This document shows, piece after piece, positions 30,472-44,447 of a DNA stretch of 64,000 nucleotides. Position numbers and translations under genes: made by a program. This stretch comes from Aureimonas ureilytica. Its GTDB lineage: Bacteria > Pseudomonadota > Alphaproteobacteria > Rhizobiales > Rhizobiaceae. Positions within the stretch are counted from its first letter, which is position 1. Every line of letters begins with the position of its first letter. The notes beneath the pieces are model-generated. The model was not told the DNA's origin. It made no database searches and saw only the letters and a list, made by a program, of their open reading frames with translations. Location: assembly GCF_001475935.1 (NCBI RefSeq), contig NZ_LDQA01000015.1, forward strand, positions 115,337 through 179,336, written 5' to 3'.

Positions 30472-30532
30472 GGATCAGGCTTCACGGCCGGGCGGCAAGG
30501 CCACCCGGCAACGCATGGGAAGCGGCGTCGGC

Positions 30533-30946
30533 TCAATGCAGCTTCGACTCGCTGCCTTCGGCCACGCTCCACATCTTCTCGATATTGTAGAAGCTGCGCA
30601 CTTCGGGGCGGAAGATATGGACGATGATGTCGCCCGTATCGATCAGAACCCAATCGCCGTTCTCGATACCTTCGACCTTGGCCTGGCCGAAGCCGCCTTC
30701 CTTCAAATCGCGCAGGAGATGGTCTGCGACGGCGGAAACGTGGCGGTGCGAGCGGCCGGAGGCGATGACCATATGGTCGGCCAGCGCGGAGCGGCCCGCA
30801 AGATTGATCGCAACCACGTCTTCGGCCTTGGAATCGTCAAGGCTCGCGGTCACGACGTCGAGGACGGACCGGGCCGTGGACGTGTCGGCGGCGGTGACGT
30901 CGGAAGGAGCGGCAAGACCGTCCTTCAGTTCAGCGGCAGAAGTCAG
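30533..30946 (-). CDS. rsfS: ribosome silencing factor
   Basis: RsfS binds L14 and blocks subunit joining when nutrients are low. The conserved core runs VLDVVTASLDDSKAEDVVAI, ADHMVIASGRSHRHVSAVAD and WVLIDTGDIIVHIF. The part SVLDVV lies upstream of the first GTG (30853), so a start there would cut the first helix. No ATG, GTG or TTG is in frame between the upstream stop and 30853. A CTG at 30946 is seven bases after GAAGGAG and gives 137 residues, a normal length. I take CTG as the likely start; product identity is secure either way. Confidence 0.9.
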   Translation of the reverse strand: MTSAAELKDGLAAPSDVTAADTSTARSVLDVVTASLDDSKAEDVVAINLAGRSALADHMVIASGRSHRHVSAVADHLLRDLKEGGFGQAKVEGIENGDWVLIDTGDIIVHIFRPEVRSFYNIEKMWSVAEGSESKLH

Positions 30947-31025
30947 CGAATTTCTCCTTCGAGGGTCGCGATCGGGGGTGAAACCCCACGGATCGCATTA
31001 AAAATGGCAAGGAATGCTGTCTCTT

Positions 31026-31664
31026 TCAAGACGAAGCACTTGCCCGCAGAAGCGTGGACGAAAGCCGGGAGCAGGGTCCGTGCAGGAACACCCAGGCCGG
31101 CGGCGGTTTGAAGGCGAGGCGCTGGGCTTCCCCTTCGGGTAGTCGATAGCGCGCGAGCGCCCGCCCCGCGCGGGACGAGAGCGGGGCCAGCGTCGAGCCC
31201 GGCCGATCCACCACCGCGATCGGCATGGCGCTCGCGATGGCGCGCCAGTCCTGCCAGCGGTGGAAGCCGGCCAGACTGTCCGCGCCCATGACCCAGACGA
31301 AACGCGCGCCCGTACAGCGACGCTTCACGAGACGAACCGTATCGGCGCTGTAGCGGATCTGGTGCGCCGCCTCGAAGGCGGTGACCACGATGCGCGGGTC
31401 CTCCGCCAAAGCGCGGGATTGCTCGATGCGCTCCAACAGAGGGCGCAGGTTGCGATGGTCCTTCAGCGGATTGCCGGGCGAGACCATCCACCAGATGCGG
31501 TCGAGTTCGAGCCGTCGCAGCGCTGTTTCGGCGACGAGGAGGTGGCCCTCATGCGCCGGGTTGAACGAACCGCCGAAGAGCCCGATGCGAAGGCCCGGCA
31601 CGACGGGGGGGATGGACAGCTCGGCCTTGGTCAGCCCCTCCGTTCCGAACCGGGGGGAACTCAC
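31026..31664 (-). CDS. nadD: nicotinate-nucleotide adenylyltransferase
   Basis: NadD joins nicotinate mononucleotide and ATP to make deamido-NAD. The 212-residue product has the nucleotidyltransferase motif [19 protein letters not shown] near residue 30, a [11 protein letters not shown] strand, and [14 protein letters not shown]. The ISSTxxR-type motif near the end appears as [12 protein letters not shown] 31664 overlaps the proA stop as GTGA, so it is coupled to proA. Confidence 0.96.
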   Translation of the reverse strand: MSSPRFGTEGLTKAELSIPPVVPGLRIGLFGGSFNPAHEGHLLVAETALRRLELDRIWWMVSPGNPLKDHRNLRPLLERIEQSRALAEDPRIVVTAFEAAHQIRYSADTVRLVKRRCTGARFVWVMGADSLAGFHRWQDWRAIASAMPIAVVDRPGSTLAPLSSRAGRALARYRLPEGEAQRLAFKPPPAWVFLHGPCSRLSSTLLRASASS

Positions 31665-33083
31665 GGACGAATCTGGCCCGAGCCGGAAACGCGATAGTTG
31701 AAGGTCGTCAGCTGCTCGACGCCGACCGGGCCGCGCGCGTGCATCTTACCGGTCGCGATGCCGATTTCGCCGCCGAAGCCGAACTCGCCGCCATCGGCGA
31801 ACTGGGTCGAGGCATTGTGCAGGAGAATGGCCGAATCCACCGAGCGGAAGAACCGCTCCACAGCCTCGGCATCCTCGCTCACGATCGCTTCCGTGTGGTG
31901 CGAGGAATAGCGCGCGATATGCTCGATCGCCCCGTCCACGCCGTCGACCAGCGCGACGGAGATGATCGCGTCGAGATATTCGGTGCGGAAATCCTCGTCG
32001 CTGGCCGGCAGCGCCTTGGGGTCGAGCCGGCGCACATCCTCAGTGCCCCGCACCTCGCAGCCGGCCTCGCGCAGCGCGTCGAGGATCGGCACGAGATGGG
32101 TTGTCGCGACCGTCTCGTCCACTAGCAGTGTCTCGGCCGCGCCGCAGATGCCGGTGCGCCGCATCTTGGCGTTGACGGCGATGCCCCGCGCCATGGCAAG
32201 GTCCGCCGCGCGGTCGATATAGAGATGGCACAGCCCTTCGAGATGGGCGAAGACCGGCACGCGCGCTTCCGATTGCACGCGCTCCACGAGGGAGCGCCCG
32301 CCGCGCGGCACGATCACGTCGATCGCCCCGTTCAGACCCTTCAGCATTTCGCCCACCGCCGCGCGATCCGTCACCGGCACGAGCTGGATCGCGTCCGCCG
32401 GCAGGCCCGCCTGTTCGAGCCCGGCCTGAAGCGCGCGGTGGATCGCGCCTGAGGACGCCGCCGAATCCGAGCCGCCGCGCAGGATCACGGCGTTGCCGGC
32501 CTTGAGGCACAGCGCGCCGGCATCCGCCGTCACATTGGGTCGGCTTTCATAGATCACGCCGATCGTGCCGATGGGCGTGCGCACGCGCCGGATCAGGAGC
32601 CCGTTCGGCCGCGTCCATTCGGACACAGTGGAGCCGACCGGATCGGAGAGGGCGGCGATCTCGCGAAGGCTGCCGGCGATGGCGCGGATACGCCCCTCGT
32701 CCAGCCGCAGCCGATCGCGGAACGAGGCGGCCATGCCGGCCTCTTCGGCTTTGGCGAGGTCGGTCGCGTTGGCTTCGATGATTTCGGGAACAGCACGCTC
32801 CACGGCCTCGGCCATGGCGAGGAGGGCGGCGCTCTTCTGTTCGGCCGGGGCCAGCGCCAGAACGCGCGCGGCGCTGCGCGCCCGCGCGCCCATGTCCTGC
32901 ATCAGCGCGGCGACATCGGTCTCAGAACCGGGGACAGAACCCTTCGGGTCGGCCGACCGGGTCTTGTTCCCGCCGGACATCGTTGCCGGTGCTCGTCCAT
33001 GCACTGCATGGCCTGCGCCCGGCGTCTCGCCGGCAGAAACAATCCCTCGATCGCCCTTCGCCGAATGGTTCTGTCCCCGGTTC

Positions 33084-33094
<11 letters not shown>
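31661..33094 (-). CDS. proA: glutamate-5-semialdehyde dehydrogenase with inserted N-terminal extension
   Basis: Reduces gamma-glutamyl phosphate in proline synthesis. The catalytic Cys lies in [16 protein letters not shown], and the cofactor region includes [17 protein letters not shown] and [13 protein letters not shown]. The conserved protein begins around [20 protein letters not shown]; upstream of it are about 57 residues with no family counterpart, making 477 residues against a usual 420-430. These residues are encoded by an inverted-repeat element (32924-33084). ATG 33094 is supported by GGAGGG eight bases upstream, so the extension should be translated. An alternative ATG at 32980 lies inside the element. 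The start overlaps the proB stop by 11 bases. Confidence 0.95.
32924..33084. repeat. 161-bp inverted-repeat element inside the 5' end of proA
   Basis: Two perfect 18-base arms, AGAACCGGGGACAGAACC (32924-32941) and its reverse complement (33067-33084), frame 125 bases. The outer arm abuts the proB stop codon. Inside are two smaller stems, CCATGC/GCATGG (32997-33011) and CCGGCG/CGCCGG (33019-33033). The element is read in frame by proA. It resembles a MITE or a coding palindromic element (as known in Rickettsia); no transposase and no clear target duplication are visible. Confidence 0.75.
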
Positions 33095-35978
<2,884 letters not shown>

Positions 35979-35985
<7 letters not shown>

Positions 35986-36557
35986 CAGCCGCGCCCGCCC
36001 CAGGCCTTCAGGGATTCCCATGTCCGCCGGTCCATCGCATAGGTTTCGCTGGCGACGCGCCCCGCCACCAGCGAGGTGGACAAGCCCGTGCCGCGATAGC
36101 CGAAGCCGCATTTCTGGATCACCCGGCGCGAGGCCCCGTTGATCACGCGGCAGCGCACCTCCACCGTGGTCAACTCCAAAGCGCGAAAGGCATAATCGAT
36201 CATGGCCTGCGCGGCCTCGGTCGCATAGCCCTTGCCCCAGAAGGAACGGCCGATCCAATAGCCGAGTTCGGCCGTGTTCTCGCGCTCCGTCGCCTGCAGG
36301 CTGCAGAGTCCCAGAAACTCGCCCTCGTCTCGCGTGGTGATCGCAAAGATCAGCTCGCCGTCCACCGAAGCCAGGAAGCTCTCGGCATGGCCGAGGCTGT
36401 AGGGATGGGGAATGCGCGAGGTCATCTCGGCGATCTGCCGGTCGTTGGCATGGCGCGCGATGGCGGGCGCGTCGGCCATGCGCGCCAGGCGCAGGACGAG
36501 CCGCAGGGTCTCGAGTCGACTTTCGTCTTCCTCGGGTGGAATCTCCGATGACATCAT
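35979..36557 (-). CDS. GNAT family acetyltransferase, RimJ/RimL type
   Basis: A 192-residue acetyltransferase. It begins MMSSEIPPEEDESRLETLRL with the RimJ-type opening LETLRLVLRLARMADAPAIA, then a GYWIGRSFWGKGYATEAAQA acetyl-CoA loop and NGASRRVIQKCGFGYRG, all characteristic of ribosomal-protein-serine/alanine acetyltransferase relatives. The frame is open further upstream but that part spans the rpmA terminator. Either ATG 36557 or ATG 36554 may be used. It inserts, with the DUF3833-like gene, between rpmA and obgE. Confidence 0.88.
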
Positions 36558-36584
36558 GGGACCGGCCCTTCGGGTGGAAACGGA

Positions 36585-36616
36585 AAACGGGGAGATGGCA
36601 CCCCATCTCCCCGTTT
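36585..36616 (-). terminator. rho-independent terminator after rpmA
   Basis: A perfect 14-bp stem, AAACGGGGAGATGG (36585-36598) with CCATCTCCCCGTTT (36603-36616), and a four-base loop. Read on the minus strand it ends in TTTT (36587-36584). It should end rplU-rpmA transcripts. Confidence 0.85.
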
Positions 36617-36684
36617 CGCATCCTGTCCCGTCGGAGCGGGTCAGAGGCCGGGTCGTTGGGACGCCGGCGCTCTGAAGCAACCGG

Positions 36685-36954
36685 TCACTCGGCGGCTTCT
36701 GCTTTCGGCATGACGGACACGTAGGTTCGGCCCTGGGCCTTCGCCTGGAAAACGACGGTGCCATTGCTGGTGGCGAAGAGCGTGTGGTCGCGGCCGATGC
36801 CGACATTGGTGCCCGGGTGCCAGCGCGTGCCGCGCTGACGCACGAGAATGTTGCCCGAAACGACGTTCTCGCCGCCGAACTTCTTCACGCCAAGGCGCTT
36901 GGACTCGGAATCGCGACCGTTGCGGGAAGAACCGCCAGCCTTTTTGTGTGCCAT
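36685..36954 (-). CDS. rpmA: 50S ribosomal protein L27
   Basis: L27 reaches the peptidyl transferase centre with its N-terminus. It has 89 residues with the standard sequence [40 protein letters not shown] and [23 protein letters not shown] 36954 is the family start; the open frame upstream is not conserved. It follows rplU by 149 bases. Confidence 0.98.
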   Translation of the reverse strand: MAHKKAGGSSRNGRDSESKRLGVKKFGGENVVSGNILVRQRGTRWHPGTNVGIGRDHTLFATSNGTVVFQAKAQGRTYVSVMPKAEAAE

Positions 36955-37103
36955 GGGAAGTCTCCTGAATTCGTCTGCCGCGACGGGGGACCGCTGGAAG
37001 CGATCACGCAACGCGCCGCGTTGGGTTCACATCTTGTCGTTCGGTGCCGCCGGCGCAAGCCCTCAAAGGACCGCAGCGGCAGCGCCGGGGATCGAGCCTC
37101 GAC

Positions 37104-37415
37104 TTACGAGGCCGCGCCGGTGAGGATCTCGGAGATGCGCACCAGGGTCAGATCCTGACGGTGGCCGCGCGTGCGCTTGGAGTTCTGGCGACGGCGCTTC
37201 TTGAAGGAGATGACCTTCGGGCCGCGCGTCTGCTCGACGATCTCAGCGGTCACGCTGGCGCCGGCCACGAAGGGCGCGCCGATCGTGGTGTCGATCATCA
37301 GAACTTCGGTGAAGGAAATGGTGTCGCCGGCATTGCCCGGCAGACGCTCGATCTCGAATTCGTCGTTGGCGGCAACGCGGTACTGCTTGCCACCGGTCTT
37401 GATCACTGCAAACAT
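37104..37415 (-). CDS. rplU: 50S ribosomal protein L21
   Basis: L21 binds 23S rRNA in the large subunit. It has 103 residues beginning [20 protein letters not shown], with the C-terminal signature [20 protein letters not shown] that contacts rRNA. ATG 37415 has AAGG about seven bases upstream. A long unrelated frame is open 5' of it. The promoter must lie in the long intergenic region to its right, which it shares with the RTX gene. Confidence 0.98.
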   Translation of the reverse strand: MFAVIKTGGKQYRVAANDEFEIERLPGNAGDTISFTEVLMIDTTIGAPFVAGASVTAEIVEQTRGPKVISFKKRRRQNSKRTRGHRQDLTLVRISEILTGAAS

Positions 37416-38200
37416 GGTCAACCTTTCGGTCCGGCTCTCGGCGCTTCGAAGCGCCCGACCGTCTTCTTTTGGTTCTTGGGATGCCCCCGGGCGCGATAGG
37501 GGCGCACCTTGAGACGCGTGTGCCTTAACCGTCCTGCGGCTCTGCGTCAAGGTTACGCATCGCTTCGAGGCGCGGTCTGTCTCTCGCAGCGTGCGGCGGC
37601 GGCGGCGGCGAGAATCATCGGGCAGGACCGATTGCGTCGCAAAAACGCGAACACCCTTGCAAGAGAGCTCTTGGTGCCCGCTTCGCAGATGCCGCGCCAC
37701 CTGAGAACCACATCCAAGTGGGTTCGCATGGCGTTTTGCGCCATCTCCCATGTGCTCAAGATGCGGCCGAACGGGGTACTTCCCTCAAAAGAGTGGCGCT
37801 TTCGCCCCAGCTCCCGCGACTCTTCAACAATTCAAGGCGACGGTTCGCACTATTGGTTGGGGGATGCCTTGACTTTGCGGCAGGGAAGTACAAAAAATCC
37901 CACCTAACAGAGAGTTAATGTTTCTCGATGAATTGTCCGCTTCGCGAAGGGGAACGCGGATATAGGGCTGAGAAGGTTGGGCCAGAGGCAAAGGATTGGT
38001 TCTTTTCCATCAGGAGAAGAAAGGTCTCGTCTTCCGTTACGGTAGGTCAGTTGGTCCGGCACACGTTCGTTCATGTGCGGGACGGTCGATAGATCACGTA
38101 AGTTGAGCTGACCGCCTCGTCGGCTCGGAACGCATTGCGCTGCCGCAAACGCAAGGTTTGTGCGCCAATACATCTATAAGATAGACATATAAGGACATCC
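37416..38200. other. 785-bp intergenic region between rplU and the RTX gene
   Basis: No gene that I can support; frames on both strands have unrelated, low-complexity products. The stretch 37780-38200 is visibly poorer in G and C than its surroundings. It should hold two divergent promoters, for rplU near 37416-37560 and for the RTX gene near its right end, where TATAAG occurs twice (38175-38180 and 38188-38193) just before an AAGGA ribosome site. A run of seven GGC/GCG triplets lies near 37588-37608. No tRNA is visible. Confidence 0.5.
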
Positions 38201-39634
38201 ATGGCGACCGTGAATACGATCACCGGCACTGCGGCCGGCGAAATCCTCAATGGAACAGCAGTGGCGGACCTGATCCAGGGTCTCGACGGCGACGACACCA
38301 TTTCCGGTTTCGGCGGCGAGAACCTGCTGTACGGCGGCGCCGGTGCCGACTCCATTACCGGTGGCAACGACAATGACCTGCTCAACGGGGGCATCGGCAT
38401 CGATCTGCTCTTCGGCGGCGGTGGCAACGATACGATCTACGGCGGCGCCGGCGACGACAAGATCTACGGCGGCGCAGGCGACGACATGCTCTATGGCGGC
38501 GCGGACAACGATCTGATCTACGGCGATGCCGGCAATGACATGCTGAACGGCGGCGAAGGCCAGGACACGCTCTACGGCGGCGACGGCAACGACACCGTGT
38601 TCGGTGGTCTCGGCAATGACGAGCTGCATGGCGGCCTGGGCGACGACAAGATCTACGGCGATGCCGGCAACGACACGCTTTATGGCGATGCGGGCAATGA
38701 TGTGCTCGTGGGCGGCGACGGCGACGACAACCTTCAGGGCGGCCTCGGCAACGACATGCTGCAAGGCGATGCCGGCAATGACGTGCTCTTCGGCGGCTCG
38801 GGCAACGACACGGTGATCGGCGGGATCGGCAACGACACGCTGAACGGCGGTGCCGGCGACGACCTGCTTTCGGGCGGCGACGGCAACGACCAGCTCTACG
38901 GCAACGGCGACAACGACATCCTCTCGGGCGGCGCCGGAAACGACACGCTCGACGGCGGCGACGGCAACGACACGCTGTATGGCGATGCGGGCAATGACCG
39001 TTTGGTCGGCGGCGCCGGCAACGACGTGCTTCATGGCGGCATCGGCGATGACTTCCTCCAGGGCGATGCGGGCAACGACGTGCTGATCGGCGATGCCGGC
39101 AACGACACGATGCTGGGCGGCGCGGGCGACGACAAGCTGCAGGGCGGCGACGGCGACGACGTTCTCAATGGTGGCGAAGGCAACGACCAGCTCTTCGGCG
39201 ACGCCGGCAACGATACGGTCAGCGGCGGCATCGGCGACGATCGGATCGAGGGCTATACGGGCGACGACAAGCTCTATGGCGATGCCGGCAACGACACGAT
39301 CAGCGGCGGTCAGGGCAATGACAGCCTCTTCGGCGGTGATGGCAACGACCTCCTGAAGGGTGGCGCGGGCGACGATCTCCTGGTCGGCGGCGCGGGCAGC
39401 GACACGTTCGAATTCTCGGCCGGCTTCGGCAACGACCGCATCTCGGACTTCAACGCGAGCGAAGACACGATCGTCTTCCGCGCGGGCACCTTCGCGGACG
39501 CGGCCGATGTTCTGGCCAATGCCGAGCAGGTCGGCACTTCGGTGGTCATCACGCTCGACGCCAACGACACGCTGACGCTCACCGGCGTCAGCCTGTCCGA
39601 TCTGTCGGCGTCGGACTTCACCTTCGTCGCCTGA
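38201..39634 (+). CDS. RTX repeat protein, secreted calcium-binding
   Basis: A 477-residue protein made of about 42 back-to-back nonapeptides of the form GGxGxDxLx, from residue 27 to about 400, for example GGAGNDTLDGGDGNDTLY. These fold into a calcium-binding beta roll after export through a type I system. The first 26 residues (MATVNTITGTAAGEILNGTA) are a divergent repeat. The C-terminus (FEFSAGFGNDRISDFNASED to SDFTFVA) has the aromatic/acidic pattern of RTX secretion signals, with a FxFxxGFGxDxIxDF motif. No lipase, protease, adhesin or toxin domain is present. AAGGA precedes ATG 38201 by five bases. The export genes are not in the window. Confidence 0.93.
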   Translation: MATVNTITGTAAGEILNGTAVADLIQGLDGDDTISGFGGENLLYGGAGADSITGGNDNDLLNGGIGIDLLFGGGGNDTIYGGAGDDKIYGGAGDDMLYGGADNDLIYGDAGNDMLNGGEGQDTLYGGDGNDTVFGGLGNDELHGGLGDDKIYGDAGNDTLYGDAGNDVLVGGDGDDNLQGGLGNDMLQGDAGNDVLFGGSGNDTVIGGIGNDTLNGGAGDDLLSGGDGNDQLYGNGDNDILSGGAGNDTLDGGDGNDTLYGDAGNDRLVGGAGNDVLHGGIGDDFLQGDAGNDVLIGDAGNDTMLGGAGDDKLQGGDGDDVLNGGEGNDQLFGDAGNDTVSGGIGDDRIEGYTGDDKLYGDAGNDTISGGQGNDSLFGGDGNDLLKGGAGDDLLVGGAGSDTFEFSAGFGNDRISDFNASEDTIVFRAGTFADAADVLANAEQVGTSVVITLDANDTLTLTGVSLSDLSASDFTFVA

Positions 39635-39658
39635 TACGAGACACGTGGGAAAACACTG

Positions 39659-39690
39659 AAAAGGCCGGGTGCGCGAGCGCCCGGCCTTTT
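39659..39690 (+). terminator. rho-independent terminator after the RTX gene
   Basis: A perfect 11-bp stem, AAAAGGCCGGG (39659-39669) with CCCGGCCTTTT (39680-39690). It lies 24 bases after the stop. Confidence 0.88.
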
Positions 39691-39790
39691 CGTTTGAGCG
39701 CCCGGACGAGGCGGGGGCCGAGCGCCCCGTGTCGCCTTCGCGGGGCGAGGCGCTGAAAGGGGGACGCGATCTCTGTGCCGGGGGCCCATG

Positions 39791-39824
39791 AAAAACGCCG
39801 CCTCCCTTGCGGGACGGCGGCGTT
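39791..39824 (-). terminator. rho-independent terminator after lepA
   Basis: Read on the minus strand, AACGCCGCC (39824-39816) pairs with GGCGGCGTT (39802-39794), enclosing a TCCC/GGGA stem, and ends in TTTTT at 39795-39791. It is 29 bases beyond the lepA stop. Confidence 0.88.
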
Positions 39825-39852
39825 CTGAAGCCCAGTCGCGTAAGACCGGCGG

Positions 39853-41667
<1,815 letters not shown>

Positions 41668-41687
41668 GACGCCCGCATATATTGAAT

Positions 41688-42821
41688 TTAAGCCGAAACC
41701 GGAAATGAAATCGCGTGGGCCGACATCACACGGTTTCGGCCGGCCTGTTTGACCCTGTAAAGCGCGCGGTCGGCGGCCTCCATGCTGTCGCAGAAGCTGG
41801 TGCCGGGGGAGACGTCCGCCAGGCCGATCGAGACAGTGGCCGGGATGAGGCCGCCGCGCCAGGGCGTCGGCGTTTCGGCAAAGAGCCGGCGCAGGTCTTC
41901 GGCGCGCTGGTCCGGGCTGCGGCCGCCTCGCTCACCCGCCAGCACCAGCACGAATTCCTCGCCGCCCGTGCGGGCCAGGAGGTCGCCCGGACCCAACTGG
42001 CGCCGGGCGAGCGCTGCGAAACGCTGCAGCACCTCGTCGCCGGCGGCATGGCCGAAGCGATCGTTGATCAGCTTGAAATGGTCGAGATCGACGGCCAGCA
42101 CCGTGCGCCCGGCAAGGCGGCCGCCGCGCGCGAGCTGATATTCGAGCCCGGTGCGGTTCAGGGCGCCGGTCAAGCCGTCCTGAAGCGCCTGCGCCTCCAG
42201 CGCCCGGCGCGAGCGCTTCAACGTCACCGAAAAGAGCGAGACGACGAGAATGCTGCAGATCACCTGATCGGACAGAAGCAGGAACGTGGCGTTGTCGAAA
42301 CGACCGGCCACCGAGTCGATGGCGGAGATCGCATAGACCGGGACATAGGCGAAGAGCGCAAGCCCGCAGGTGCGGCGAGGCAGGGAGCGGCGATCTTCGC
42401 CGCGTCGCAGCGTATAGAGCGAGGCTCCGCCGGCCATCAGCGTCAAAGCCAGAAACCCGAAGGCCGCGGCCAGATTGGCCGGCAGCGTCTCGATCACCAG
42501 AAGATGGGCCGGGAAGCTCATCAGAGGCAGCCACAAAAGGGGCGGCTTGAACGGTCGGCGGCCATCGAAGCTGCGCATCCCCATCCAAAGACATTGAATG
42601 GCCACGACGACGCCCAGAATCAGCAGGCTGACGATGCCGGGATAGGCGCGCGGTGCATAGGCGAACCCGGCGACGCAGATCGCGTTCACGAGAAGGCTGG
42701 CGGCCCAGAACAGGAAATGCCGTTCGCTTCGTTGAACGCTCCATGCGCCCAGGAACATGAGCCCATAGGTGGCGCTCAAAAGGGCATTGCAGACATGGAG
42801 CGTCGTGCTGTCGAGGGACAC
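41688..42821 (-). CDS. membrane-bound diguanylate cyclase
   Basis: About 377 residues. The N-terminal half has six or more hydrophobic segments ([56 protein letters not shown] and others). The GGDEF domain starts near residue 210 with [20 protein letters not shown], the metal site is [20 protein letters not shown], and the active site is [11 protein letters not shown]. The RxxD inhibitory site is missing (GPGD in its place). GTG 42821 is the most plausible start, because the frame further upstream runs into the YeeE gene; other GTG codons are possible. It has no close operon link to lepA, and it is downstream of the YeeE gene. Confidence 0.88.
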   Translation of the reverse strand: MSLDSTTLHVCNALLSATYGLMFLGAWSVQRSERHFLFWAASLLVNAICVAGFAYAPRAYPGIVSLLILGVVVAIQCLWMGMRSFDGRRPFKPPLLWLPLMSFPAHLLVIETLPANLAAAFGFLALTLMAGGASLYTLRRGEDRRSLPRRTCGLALFAYVPVYAISAIDSVAGRFDNATFLLLSDQVICSILVVSLFSVTLKRSRRALEAQALQDGLTGALNRTGLEYQLARGGRLAGRTVLAVDLDHFKLINDRFGHAAGDEVLQRFAALARRQLGPGDLLARTGGEEFVLVLAGERGGRSPDQRAEDLRRLFAETPTPWRGGLIPATVSIGLADVSPGTSFCDSMEAADRALYRVKQAGRNRVMSAHAISFPVSA

Positions 42822-42933
42822 GGGGAGATACCGCCTGGGTTGAAAAACGATCTGCGGCACGCAATGGCTGCAACTGCAGATATTAAGCCCAGTACGGATT
42901 AATGGCCGGTCAACGATTCCTGAGGTGCCTATC

Positions 42934-44121
42934 TCAACGGAAGAAGATGGGGCGCAGCCGAACGCCCGCGACATTGCCGGCAAAGGCGGCGACCAGCCAG
43001 AGCCAACCATGGAGACTTCCAGACGAAATACCGGAAAAATAGGCTCCGATATTGCAGCCATAGGCAATGCGCGCACCATAGCCGAGCAGGAGGCCGCCGA
43101 TCACCGCCGCGACCAAAGATCGCAAGGGAATCCGCAGGCTCGGCGCGAATCGCCCGGCCAGTCCTGCCGCCAGCATCGCCCCGGCGATGATGCCGAAATT
43201 CATCACCGAGGTGACGTCGGTGAACACGCTGCTCGAGAGCGCCTGCGCATTGGCCGGCGTCTGCCAATAGCTCCAGGAGGCCGGATCGAAGCCGAGAGCG
43301 GCGGCACCCTTGGCGCCCCAGAGCGCGAAGGCGGAGGTGATACCCCAGGGGCGGCCGGCGAGCGCGAGGGTGACGAAGTTCAGGAGCGCCAGAGCGATGG
43401 CGCCCGCCACCACCGGCCAGGGGCCGCGCGCGAAACGGGCGAACCCTTGCGTGGGCGAGGGAGCCTCGCGCTCCAGCGCGCCATGGCGGCGTCGCTCGAC
43501 GAAAACAGTGATCGCGGCAATGGCGGCGAACAGTGCCAGCGACAGGGCGATGCCGCCGGCCGCGCCGAAGCTTTGCACCAGCGAAACGGGCGGGAGCGCG
43601 GGCAGCGACAGCCACCAGTCGAAATGGACGGTGCCGAGCACCGAGCCGATGACGAAGAACAGAAGCGTCACCAACATGCGCGCATTGCCGCCGCCCGCCG
43701 TGAAGAGCGTGCCGGAGGCGCAGCCGCCCCCCATCTGCATCCCGATGCCGAAGATGAAGGCGCCGAACACGACGCCGGTGGAGAGTGGCGCGAGCGAGCC
43801 CTTCACCGGCGTGCCGAACAGCGCGCCGGAGGCGAGAACCGGAAAGAACAGGAGAACGGCGAGCGCCAGCATCACCATCTGCGCGCGCAGGCCCCTGCCG
43901 CGCCCTTCCGCGATGAAGACGCGCCAGGCGGAGGTGAAGCCGAAGGAGGCATGGTAGAGAACGAGGCCGAGAGCGCCGCCCAGAAGAAACAGCGCGCCCT
44001 GTCTCGGACTGACGACAGCCCCGATCGCCCCCGTGCCGAGAAGGAGCGCGAGAGCCGCCAGAAGCGCCGGAGGCTGGATTTTCGGTGCGGGCAGGGCAGG
44101 AGCGGAGAGTGCGCGGCTCAT
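42934..44121 (-). CDS. YeeE/YedE family sulfur transporter
   Basis: A 395-residue membrane protein with about ten helices. It carries two copies of the family Cys-containing signature: GIGMQMGGGCASGTLFTAGG and IAYGCNIGAYFSGISSGSLH. In the thiosulfate transporter TsuA these cysteines relay thiosulfate through hydrogen bonds. Substrate here is inferred to be thiosulfate or a related sulfur oxyanion. AGGAGG lies six bases before ATG 44121. The usual partner TusA is not adjacent. The next gene downstream, the diguanylate cyclase, begins about 110 bases later on the same strand. Confidence 0.9.
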   Translation of the reverse strand: MSRALSAPALPAPKIQPPALLAALALLLGTGAIGAVVSPRQGALFLLGGALGLVLYHASFGFTSAWRVFIAEGRGRGLRAQMVMLALAVLLFFPVLASGALFGTPVKGSLAPLSTGVVFGAFIFGIGMQMGGGCASGTLFTAGGGNARMLVTLLFFVIGSVLGTVHFDWWLSLPALPPVSLVQSFGAAGGIALSLALFAAIAAITVFVERRRHGALEREAPSPTQGFARFARGPWPVVAGAIALALLNFVTLALAGRPWGITSAFALWGAKGAAALGFDPASWSYWQTPANAQALSSSVFTDVTSVMNFGIIAGAMLAAGLAGRFAPSLRIPLRSLVAAVIGGLLLGYGARIAYGCNIGAYFSGISSGSLHGWLWLVAAFAGNVAGVRLRPIFFR

Positions 44122-44447
44122 GCCGGGCCTCCTTTGGGATAGGGTACGGATCGTTATTCGTAAGCTAAGCTTCCGGTTTCGACCCGGCAAAGAACGCCGT
44201 TCCAACATTCGATTGCAAATGGGTCGCGGTGATCGTCCATCAGAGTGACGGCGAAATCCTGTTCCGCAGGATGCGGGCGGGTGCATTCGCCCGCATCGAT
44301 GCCGCTGGGTATAGCTCCGAGCGGCACGCTGGGGGCGGTGCTCGGCACGAGCGCTTCGACACGAGGACCATAGCGGGCCGGGCTGTGTAGGCTGGAGGTC
44401 GGGCCACCATCCTGGAGCCAATCCCTGAAGGCCGCGCGCCGATGCCC
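44122..44447. other. 326-bp intergenic region
   Basis: It lies between the ends of two minus-strand genes, upstream of the YeeE gene. It should hold the YeeE promoter. A 64-codon minus-strand frame (44348-44154) ends 32 bases before the YeeE start and has reasonable codon use, but I see no ribosome site or homology, so it is not called. Confidence 0.4.

Noticed and set aside
37416..38200. Possible tRNA or structured RNA gene in the long gap beside rplU
   Set aside because: No T-loop consensus (GGTTCRANYCC) or acceptor stem could be found on either strand. A covariance-model search would decide.
38600..39400. Repeat array in the RTX gene as a CRISPR-like structure
   Set aside because: The 27-base periodicity is that of a nonapeptide code, repeats are imperfect and contiguous without spacers, and the frame is open throughout.
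44154..44348. A 64-codon minus-strand frame ending just before the YeeE-type gene
   Set aside because: Codon use is acceptable and position would suit a small operon gene, but there is no ribosome binding site and no family I recognise. Conservation in relatives would be needed to call it.
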